Source: Rhodeus uyekii (taxonomy: Eukaryota; Chordata; Actinopteri; Cypriniformes; Acheilognathidae). Taken from it: 64,000 nt of DNA. How positions within the stretch are numbered: the first letter of the stretch is position 1; every line of letters starts with the position of its first letter. The stretch covers positions 2,373,001-2,437,000 of the forward strand of contig JAWRVZ010000039.1 of the NCBI GenBank assembly GCA_037043235.1, given 5' to 3'. Position numbers and translations under genes: made by a program. This document shows positions 50,436 to 60,400 of this stretch, piece by piece. A model generated the notes under the pieces. That model worked only from the letters and a program-made list of their open reading frames with translations. It had not been told where the DNA came from and ran no database searches.

Positions 50436-50452
50436 CCGTTGCTATGCAACCA
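50436..50452. promoter_or_regulatory. X-box-like RFX site upstream of spa17
   Basis: 'gttgctatgcaac' is a near-perfect palindromic X-box (GTNRCC/T...RGYAAC class), about 365 bp upstream of the spa17 start codon. X-boxes bound by RFX factors are typical of ciliary and flagellar gene promoters, and Sp17 is a ciliary protein, so the match is plausible. Occupancy is not shown. Confidence 0.55.
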
Positions 50453-50582
50453 GCATGTGGTTCCAGCCAACCGAAAGCGGAAAGGGTCAAAAATGATTCA
50501 GATTCAAGTAGCTTTATTAAGTAAAAAATGTCAAAATATTAATTGACTAGTAAAAATGTTTAGGAATAACATACAGCTATAA

Positions 50583-50604
50583 CAACAACAACAACAACAA
50601 CAAT
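50583..50604. repeat. (AAC)n microsatellite
   Basis: About seven AAC units just before the SINE copy. Confidence 0.8.
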
Positions 50605-50611
50605 AAAAGCT

Positions 50612-50760
50612 TTCAAACAGTAGAGTGTGGCACTTGCAACGCAAAAGTAATGGGTTCGATTATCAGGGAAAGCAAAAACTGATTAGAATGTTAATGTGTT
50701 TTTTGAATGCAATGTAAGTGGCTTTGAATAAAAGCGTCTGGAAAATGCATAAATGTAACT
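50612..50760 (+). mobile_element. tRNA-derived SINE, near-complete copy
   Basis: A B-box-like 'gggttcgattatcagg' (about 50652-50667) is followed by 'gaaagcaaaaactgattaga', 'atgttaatgtgttttttgaa' and the tail 'gaataaaagcgtctggaaaa' then 'tgcataaatgtaact'. It shares segment order with the copies at 26.7 and 28.9 kb. The A-box half is degraded. Confidence 0.75.
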
Positions 50761-52570
50761 GTAAACAACAAAAACAATAATAATAAATAAATAAATATTT
50801 TATTAATTTATTGCGATTCATCAAACAAAACAAAAAGCGTTGAGTAGCATTTTAGAACCGAATTGCTGGAAATTTAGTAGCATTAATGTAGCTATGGATA
50901 ACGGGTGATTTTATTATTTGCATAATAAATAAGTTAAAATTGCTTCATGATAACTGTAACTTTATGAGCCGTTGCTCAGTGTCACTGATAGATCCTTGAG
51001 AAGTAATAATTTAGCAGTCACGTGTCTCGGTTTTCTGTCTGAACACGCTCGATTCGCGAATCACGGGTCAATCGGTCAAGCCTTCTAAATCGATTCACAA
51101 TTCATTCTGACTCATTCAATCATCAGTCACCCAACAACGCAGTCACAGATGGAAGCGGTTTCTTAAAAAGTAACGGGATATATTAAGACGCAAGGAACAA
51201 AACTAAAGGTGGATTAAAACTAAACCTGCAAATGCATCCTGTGGTTGGTCAAGGATGATGTTCATAAAGTTCAACAGCTGCGTTTGCAGCGACGAACACT
51301 GCAGGTAAAAAGACATTTCCCAGCAGTATCAAAACAGTACCATTTGACCATATAAATACTATAAACTAAATATGTGAAGTGAACGAATTCAACGGCGTTT
51401 TTCTAACATCAGTTGTAGGACACAGTGTCCCTGCAACACGGATGCACATGCCCTTCAAGAAAAATATTTATTTTTTTATTGTGTAATTGGAATTTAAACA
51501 CCAAATTACAAAATGACTTTAAAGTTGCCATAAAATCAAAATGTTCATGGAGTGTTTTAATGTTTATTAAAAGTTATAAACTTTTAAAAGTGTTATAAAA
51601 GTTATAAAAGTGTAAGAAAGTTTACACTTTCAAATAATCAGATTTATTATTTGTATTTGTGTTTTTGGCCTGCTGTCCGAGGAGAGGCTCCGAGCTCTAT
51701 ATTTTGGCCTGAACCCAGAGTACTCCCCCAGTATCCCTGGCTGTGAAAGGAACCAGCCAAGAAGATTGAGGAGTTCGGGTGACGAAGAGATACTGAAAAC
51801 TGTCCAGGAACATAGTTGACTCGGCTGTGTATGTATACATTTTATATATATATATATATATATACATTTACATTTATAAACTTTTTTTTTTGCATGTCAA
51901 ACTTAAATGTTTCAGATCATCAAAAAAAAAACTTGACTCTGAAAAAACAAAAAAAAACCCAACTCTGCATGATGGCAAGCTTTTGAAGATCTTTTGGTCT
52001 ACTTCACTTTGTCAGGCAGATCCTATTTAATTGAATTCTTGATTGAGAACAGGTGTGACAGTAATCAGGCGTGTGTTCACAGGGGGACATGTAGGTTTGG
52101 ATTTTGTTTTCCCTTAGTAATAACAGCCTTCATTTAAAAACTGAATTTTATGTTACTTGTGTATCTTTGACTAATATTTAAATTTAAGTCTATTTAACTG
52201 TGACAAACATACAAAAAAATGTCAATTCACCATGAACAAAACCAAGTACCGTCCTACATTTTCACTTGTTTGAGAAGCTATTTTACTTGGATAAGTCACA
52301 ATCGGTAGGGAAAAATAAGGCTACCGCAACTTCTGTTTCATGTCGCCTTCAAGTCATATAGTCAAAAAATAACTTTTTATGAGTTGCAAAACAAATGTAA
52401 TACAGTAAACATTTCTTTCAAGAACATAAAAGCTTGACACAAATAAGTTTTCACAAGCATGGAGAGTCTTAAAGTTTTTAATTGCATTTAACAAAAATTT
52501 GTGAAGACAGCTATTCAGGATTTTCACATTTTGAGTTAAAACATTTTTAATTAGGGATGCAGATTTTTTA
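50761..52570. other. Intergenic between spa17 and the Ig receptor
   Basis: No gene supported. A GC-richer segment at about 51660-51830 ('ggcctgctgtccgaggagag', 'cccagagtactcccccagta') stands out from AT-rich surroundings and could be a repeat or an untranslated exon. A plus-strand donor-like 'cactgcag|gtaaaa' occurs near 51305 without a recognisable coding exon. TA repeat at 51841-51862. Confidence 0.3.
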
Positions 52571-52575
52571 AGTAA

Positions 52576-54855
52576 CTAACTAAGTGCCTCACAGGAGTAA
52601 GTAATTACAGCATATTCAGACGTTGTGCTTAATTTTCTAGTGACCTCTTTAGAGTGGATGTGCAGTCTGTCAGCTGAAGCATACAGTAGTCCTGCTCTGG
52701 CCTCATCCCTCCATCTCTGCAAAACACATTCACACTGTCACTCATCAATTCCCATGCAATTAAACAAACCAGTGGGGAAAAACTACCAAAATAATTGTAT
52801 TTATTTATGATATATATTTTTGTCACCGGTCTTTGGTTTTTTGAAGTCTGATTAAAGGTGTCAGATACATCCGGATTGCTGGATCCCCTCACAGAGATCA
52901 CAATGTCAGCATATGGGACTTCATGATCACTCTGGCTGTCTGTGATAAAAAAAGAAAAAAAGTTAACTCTTGAATCATACTACCAATGTTTCTCCAAGTG
53001 AGTGTCATTTTTGTACTGTTTGTGAAAGAAGGCTCTTCTGTTCACCAAGACTGCATTTGTTAGATCAAAAATAAGGTGACATTAATGTTGTGAAATATTA
53101 TTGCAATTTAAAACAAGTGTTTTCTGTTTTAATATATTTTAAATGTAATTTATTCCTGTGATGGCAAAGCTGTATTTTCAGCATCATTACGCCAGTCTTC
53201 AGTGTCACATGATCCTTCAGAAATCATTCAAAGGAAACATGTCTTATCAATGTTGAATACAAATCAGAAAATCAGAAAATAATTTATTTGAAATTTATAT
53301 TTTTGTCATTCTTTACTGTCACTTTTGATTATTTTAATGCATCCTTGCTGAATAAAAGTATTAATTTATAAAACTTTTATATAAAACCTTTTAATGATAG
53401 TGTTTTATAGTACTGTGTGTGCATGTGTATATAAATTGAGAGAGACCTTGAGCAATTGGCCTTATCACCACAGCATTTCTGGATGGAACCCTGCAAAAGA
53501 CAAGATACTACTAGTGAACGAGATCTGATATGCTTTGCTACTTTGTAATGATTAATTTTACATATAAAATTGTGCATTACCTTTCATGGACTATGTTACT
53601 GGAATCCATTATCTTACACCCTCTTCTGTAGCACAGATACACCAGATGGGCCGTAAGAACAACCACTGCAGACACTGCAAAAGCTGCGAAGACCTTGGCC
53701 CAGGTGAATCCATCTGTATGGCAAAATGCTGACTTGATGGACTGTGTAATATATGAATCTGAAAATGAGTTGATATATTTTTGGAAGTGTAAAACACTCA
53801 CCAGTTGTGTTAACCTCTATATCCACAGTGAAAGACTGGTGCATGCAAGTCCTTTTGGTTTGGCAGCTGTATCGTCCGCTGTCCTCTGCTTTGATTTCAC
53901 TCCACTGTATTACACTCTCATTTTTGAGGGTCAAAGGGAGGGTACTGTTTTCTCTGACCCACTGTACCTCACAGTGTTTGATGTCGATGGCAACACAGTG
54001 AAGTATGAGTGAGGTTCCTGCCATCACTTCAATAGTGGAAAATGATGCAAGTTCTTCATCTGACTCCACATGGCCCCTATACAAGTTTACTCTCAAAGAT
54101 GGATCTAGACCAGTAAGACAACATTTGAAAAACAATTAAAACCCATAATAGTCATAATAGACCGTAAGTATATCCATAACATATAGACTCACCAGGTAGT
54201 TCTTTAAGAGGTGTTAATTGTTCTTTGGATTCATCTATATGAAGCATTATTGCACATACAGTGAGAAAAGGCCTGGGATTAATTAATTTGTAAACAGGTT
54301 ATGCAATATAAACCGTAAACTCAAACGACTCTTACCGTGAACTTGCAGCGTTACCAGAAGCTCTGTTTTACGAGGAATGCCCGGTTTGTCACTCTCTTCA
54401 GAAAAGCAGGAGTAGTTATAACGCGTTTGCTCCATAATTAGATGAGGTATGTATATGCTCACAGTGCACATGTCTCCTGATGTTAATGTACTCTGATTCC
54501 ATTGACACTTGCTACATACTGGAGTTTCTTCCCATTTCCAGTAACCACGAGTAAATCCACTGGAACAGTTGTAGGTACAATTTAAAGTAAACGGCTCTTG
54601 GAGTTTTGTATTCTTAATTTCACGCTGGATTTCAGAACATCTTACAGCATCTGTGAAGAGACATCAAGTTAGAAACTAGAAATTACACTTATATTAAATT
54701 TGTGAATATATTCGAATTAATGGAAATATGTAATAAGGCAGTTTAGAAAAATAATTTAATCATAATTAATAAAAAAGATATATTAGTATAGCATCTCTAG
54801 TGACATTACCTTGGAATCCTAATTGTAAAAGCAGCATCACAAGAATCAGAAACAT
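52576..54855 (-). CDS. Two-Ig-domain transmembrane receptor with ITIM-like cytoplasmic tail
   Basis: Probable inhibitory leukocyte-type receptor; family not assigned. Eight coding exons, all GT-AG and in phase: 54855-54810, 54650-54336, 54234-54193, 54104-53802, 53713-53581, 53490-53447, 52939-52827, 52716-52576; 378 residues. Order: signal peptide (MFLILVMLLLQLGFQ); first Ig-like domain (about 16-120) with CTYNCSSGFTRGYWKW and YNYSCFSEE; a 14-residue linker exon; second Ig-like domain (about 135-235) with LILHCVAID and EDSGRYSC; transmembrane helix about 241-262 (FAAFAVSAVVVLTAHLVYLC) followed by RRGCK; and a tail with Y304 in VPYADI and Y367 in SEYAVI (both fit (I/V/L/S)xYxx(I/V/L)), plus Y344 in LLYASA and Y372. 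The first-domain 'CTYNCSSGF.RGYWKW' pattern recalls fish Siglec/CD22-like receptors, but a sialic-acid-binding arginine cannot be assigned. The start codon opens the only signal peptide available. Confidence 0.87.
53040..53370 (+). repeat. Interspersed repeat ('cagtgtcacatgatccttcag' family), copy 3
   Basis: The longest copy: 'caccaagactgcatttgtta' to 'tgcatccttgctgaataaaa', with 'cagtgtcacatgatccttca' at about 53210. It lies in the Ig-receptor intron between exons 6 and 7. Confidence 0.7.
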
Positions 54856-56102
54856 GTTTTGGCATTCATTCAAGATACTTGTTCATTTATCTGCATGCGT
54901 AAATGATCTTTGGTATAAAGCGTATGTGGAAAAGCAAAGGGAAGCTCCTCCCCATTGGGTGGGCTTAGTTCACAAATAGCACCTGCCTCCAGAAAATGTG
55001 GTTAACCGAGCTGTTGGTACATATTGATGCTTTGCAAAATGTCATTGGGTCTTCTGCAGCTTGATTTGCATGGCACGGTGGTTTTCTTTGAGCATTTAAC
55101 TAAAAATATGTACATTATTTATGTAATGGGTATTATAAATAAATGAATATAGGGGTATTTTAATAAAGTTACATTTGAATGTCAATCAAATGGTGCGGTT
55201 CAATGGTTTTGATTCATAAAATTATTCTCAAATGTTGTTTTTACCTAGTTAACGTTTTTCATGGATCTAAACAATTTGAATGGAAATTGCATGAGTGATG
55301 CATTTCACAGCCTGACTCTTGATAGCATCCATGTTAATGAATCAAAGTGACTTTCTCAGCAGTTTGATTAATTTATCACCCGATTGCTGCAGTTAACTGG
55401 ATCGCATTCATGCTTCGCAGTGGAAACTTGAGGTTAATACAGTTTGCACAGCTGCAGAGGTTTGAAGCTTCTCTTGAGCGTAAAGGAACAGGAAGCATCC
55501 TGCCTTCGCATTTCCACAAAAACCTAGAATCTATTTTAACATTTACTCGACTGGAAGCTGTTTTACATGTACATGTTACTTTTTTAATGTCAAACTGTTG
55601 TTTTTTAAAAAAATTTTTTTTTACTTCAAATGTGCATTGTAAGTGGTGGTTGAATATTATGAAGAAATGTTCAGGTCACAATTTTGTTATAAAAATGATT
55701 ATTTTTTCAATTGTCACTAGCTACCATAGTGCAAACATAGTTTTGCAAACTATCTTTTATTTCCCTTTTTTACTTTATTTTTTTATTTTGGGGAGAATGC
55801 CAATTTAAATGTAAGTGGATGTAGGCATAAAATATTTATTCTCATAACATTAAGAAATCTGAAGGTAAATAAGATCCTGTACAGTCCATGGTTTAAAAAA
55901 CAGACTGATATTCTAGACAGTAAAGTTCACAGTTCTGCCCAGTGAGCGTATCACTGGCTTCTGACTGGAATTGAGTTACATGGCTTGAGTTTCACTTTCA
56001 ATTATTGAGGTGTCCCTATTCACCGATAGACTTAAAGGGGCTACAGAGCGACTGAGGACAGAAGTCCGCTGCGATGTAACTGGGAGCTTAAAAATTATCG
56101 CC
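54856..56102. other. Divergent intergenic region between Ig receptor and GCC-repeat gene
   Basis: About 1.25 kb between the two start codons, with transcription leading away on both sides. It contains 'ccattgggtgggcttag' (about 54953-54969, an inverted CCAAT 'attgg' word with an adjoining GC-box-like 'gggtggg') close to the receptor start. No core promoter motif was securely identified for the plus-strand gene. The frame at 55410-55808 is not splice-bounded and has no recognisable domain. Confidence 0.35.
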
Positions 56103-57433
56103 ATGAACAAATATTGTCTTTTATTTTTCTTCTACGCAACATGGAGTGGCTTCAGGCAGAGATGGAATGTCTTTGTATCAGGTAGGCATCATGAGCATGA
56201 GATGAAATTCTGAAACTGATGCAGTTAGTAATTCTTTTTTAATATCTTGATGATGCAGGAACTGACATGGGACCAGAGAGTTCAGATTGTTTGATATACT
56301 GTAATCAGATGCATATATCATGCCCAGAGGGAACCTATTTTTCATCAGGGATCTGCCTCGAGTGTCCTGCAGGGCAGTTGTAAGTGGGATTTTCGTTTTA
56401 TAGTAGAATTTGTGTAATATCATCAAACCTGAAGATTTGTTTATTATTTCCCCTTTTCCTGCCATTTCAGCTGTCCTGGCAATGTGTCTGCACCCAGAAA
56501 ATGCCCCACTGGCATGTTTAACCCTTATACTGGGAAAAGCAGTATCCAGGATTGCCAGGTATCCTAATAGAATTTTTTTTTTCTTTTCTGTTTTTTTTTT
56601 TTTAAATTACATCTGTGTATATGTATATATGCTCGTGCACACACACACACACACATATATATGTGTGTATATACAGTACTGTGTAAAAGTCTTTTAGTAA
56701 AAATGTTTTAAAGTATAATCACACAGTATAAATGTGTCTATCTTTTGCTGTAGTGTGTCAGCAAGAAATTTCAGTTTACTTTTCCAAACATTAATTTTAC
56801 CATTAATTGTAATAATCCAGTGAGATTTTTTTTTATGCACAAGGAGTCTGACAACAGCCGGTGCTCCACACAGAGTTCTGACCTCACCATTATCGAGTCT
56901 GTTTGTGATTACATGAAAAAACGGAGACAGACTAAATCCAGAAAAATTGCGGCAACGTCTCCATGGTACTTGATGAAACGTTCCTAGAATGCTAAAGTCG
57001 TATGAAACATTTCAGACACTTGTGTAATCTGTAAAGTGAGGATGCTTTCAAAATAATGTTATACATTTTATTTATCAACTATTTTCTATTAACAAAATCA
57101 AATCAATATTTGGTGTGACCACCCTTTGCGTTTGAAAGCTTTTGTCCTCGATACACACAGTTTTTCTGGAAGCTCTGCAGGAACATCTTGGAGACGTTGC
57201 CACAGTTCTTCTGGATTTGGTTTTTCAGTTCCTTCATGTAATCACAGACAGATTCGATGATGGTGAGATCAGAACTTCCCGTGTACCATTGATGTTTGTC
57301 AGATTTTTTGTGCATACAAAAATCTCACTGAATTTTTACAATAACTGTTGAAAGGAATGTTTGAAAATGTTAACTGATATTTCTGGGTGAAAATACCAAT
57401 TTGCCTAAGACTTATGCACAGTACTGTGTGTTA

Positions 57434-57482
<49 letters not shown>

Positions 57483-60400
57483 TATTAAATAAATAGTATA
57501 ATATACACAGTGTATAAAATATACACTGTATATATTATTGATTTGATATATATTATTTATTTTATATTTAAATATAAATTATTTATTTACTGTATTTACC
57601 TTTTAATAGGGATTTTGGATATGGCCATCTTTGTGGGGACATATTGTATACCTGAAACACACACCCACACACACACAAGTGTGGTTCAGGTATACTCCAT
57701 CTTATGTCTTTGTGTAATTTTTCGTCATCTTTTAAAGCTGTGTGCCCCAGGTTTGGTTAGCACAGAAGACCGCGTAGAATGCAAGCTTTGTCCTGCTGGT
57801 TTCTCCTGTGACAGCGCATCAGGCAACCTTACAGCATGTCTCTCAGGACAGTATTCTCCAGAGGGGCTCACCCAGTGCCTGCCGTGCCCCTTTGGCTTTA
57901 TTTGCTTAGAGGGATTTCAGATGAAGGTAGATATATTCTTTTGTGCTACTTAAGATATTTTTTTTATTTTTAATATTACACCTCATCTTTTTAATTTAAT
58001 TTTTTGTTTTGTTTTACCATTTTAGTGTGGCCCTGGAGAAGAACCAAACTTCAACCAGACAGAGTGTGTTGACTGTGCTGAAGGCTACTACTCCACTCTG
58101 TGCAGTGCTCAATGTCACCTGTGTCCCGCAGGTAAACATGGACTCCCATGTTTAATTCACATGCAGTTGATGTCTTGTTTGCACCTGCTAAAGCCAAAAT
58201 AAACACACACATCAATGTCACAACAGGCACACACACTTACAGGCACAGAATTCCTTGTGCATCCCTATAAAGTATATTCAATTTTCTCTTTAAGGAAGCC
58301 ACTGTCCATATAAAAAGATGTCCGCACCTCTTCCTTGTCCCGTGGGCCATTATTCATACATGCTGGGCCAGACTGAGTGTAAAAAATGCAATGGTTCCTC
58401 AGAGTGCAGGAGTACAGTGACTCCAGTCTGGTCAAGGGGACAGTCTCATCTTGGTCAGAGGTCAAGACAGCTTATCTCCTGTCCCTCTGGGACATACAGA
58501 GATGGAGAAAGATCAGACTGTGTTGTGTGTCCTGCAGGTGAGTCAGTGTTTCAGGTTGGGCTGCATGCTTTTCACATTCAATACCACATTTTAAGTCTTA
58601 ATATTTTTTGCAGGACATTACTGTGTTGCAAATATAGCGATACAATGTCCGGAAGGAACCTATGGACCGAAGGAGGGGTTACAGAGAGAGAGGGACTGTG
58701 CAATCTGTCCCGCAGGTACTAATGTTCTCCTACAGCTTTACTTATGTTCAGAGATCTCAGTTTTCATTTTACCTGTGGGAACATTTGCTAATGTCACAAT
58801 TAATCAATACAACATGGCATGACTCTACCTTTAAGGTAAGCTTGGTTTTACCATTGCACGGTGAAAACCAGTGATTCTAATTGGAATCTGTGCGATCAGG
58901 AATTTTGCGTGTTTTTTTTCGCAAAAGGTTTATCACGCGAATTCACCTTGTTGAGCAATTCTTCATACCTCACTATAATAGACAATCTACCTTTTTTTCC
59001 AGAGAAATTTCACAAATATAAACTTAATCTGTTTTTGGTCCACTGTTCAAAACATAATGAACTTACATGTCCCTGTACTGTTTCGTTGCTGAATAAAGTG
59101 ATCCTGAGTGTTTTTAACAAATTGTTTGAATTCAACGACTCACTCATAAAAGACAGTCACTCGTCGCCACCTACTGGTGTAATGATATAACCAGTAGAAA
59201 GAGTCAATGTAAAATCCGCACCTCTAACACACAGACTGACATTCTACCTGAAACATGCAAACAGACAAGCAGAGTGATCCAAAGAGAGAAACGTCCCAGC
59301 CATTCAAATTCAAGGATCAGATGTTGTATAATGAATAACCACAATGTGGATGATAATAGCTTGTAATGTTTTGTTCTTCCCAGGATTTTATTGTTTGGAG
59401 GGCACCTCTCGGAGGCCAAGCTCTCAGTTTCTGTGCCCACAAGGGTATTACTGCGAGGAGGGCACGGGTGTGCCACATGGGTCACCTTGCCCTGCTGGAA
59501 CCGCTGGAGGACAACTGGGTCAGACAAATAGGGCAGCTTGCAAGAGGTGTGGAGAGGGTCGCTTCTGTCCTGCAGGTTAGGGCATGAACCCGTGACACAC
59601 GATCAGATGTATAGACACATAAATGCATACTATACATTATATTTAGATTTTTGTTGTCATTCATTTTTTTTGTGATAGATTACTGGGTTTCCATAGAAAT
59701 ACTCTTTTTGTAGAAACCGTCTGTAGAAACAGTGTGTTTAGTGAAAATGACAGTTTAATATAACCTTTATTTTCCTAAACCTACAAAAACGACTGTTGTT
59801 GAACCATTTCCTGCCCTCAGCTGTTTCCTGACTGTAAAGTGCTGTAGAGAGTGTGTGATGTGGGTCAGGAGTGCAGAGAAGATGGAAAAGATGGTTGCAA
59901 TGTTTTTCATCATACACTATAAAACATCACCATTTCGCTTTATATGATTTACTGTTGTATTAAACTAAAAGTCATTGTACTTAAGGGCAGTTCGTATTCA
60001 GTAACTGATCTCTAGTCATTATAAAAAAACACTTTGTACATTGTGTTTGCACACACATACATATATATTAACTTTGAGTTAACTTTTAAGAGTACACTAT
60101 CCTCAAAAGCTAATAGACATTGACTATAATCCAGAACTCTTTAAATACCTCCTTAATTTTAGGTTCTGCGGGTCCTGGTTTGCTTTGTGCCCGTGGGAGG
60201 TACTGCCCAGCAGGCACGCTCAGTGAGATCGTATGCCCACAAGGGACCTTCACTGCACATCAAGGGGCACTGAGTAAGATTTCTCTCTTAAAATCTTCAA
60301 TCTTATTAAACCATTAATGAGATCATCATTCATCATCATTTTCATCTTAGGTGTAAAAGACTGTTTAAAGTGTCCACCGGGCTTCTATTGTCCAGAAGGA

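Larger units (their letters stand above)
50074..50610. other. spa17 upstream region
   Basis: Presumed 5' UTR and promoter of spa17. A GC-rich segment 'gttgctatgcaaccagcatg' around 50440 resembles an X-box (RFX site, GTTGCYATGCAAC form), which would fit a ciliary or testis gene; this is motif reading only. An AAC trinucleotide run follows at 50583-50603. Confidence 0.4.

Noticed and set aside
52629..52901. 90-codon minus-strand frame continuing VISVRG into intron and ending SLEN
   Set aside because: It reads through the intron between exons 7 and 8. The splice-imposed phase gives a different exon 8 that ends ...SEYAVITYSCEALS.
53614..54135. Single 173-codon frame as an intronless Ig protein
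   Set aside because: It merges exon 4 of the Ig receptor with intron and the TM exon in the wrong frame; the spliced model is consistent throughout.
55410..55808. 132-codon plus-strand frame in the divergent intergenic region
   Set aside because: No splice sites, domain or signal; low-complexity Phe/Leu stretches typical of AT-rich non-coding DNA.
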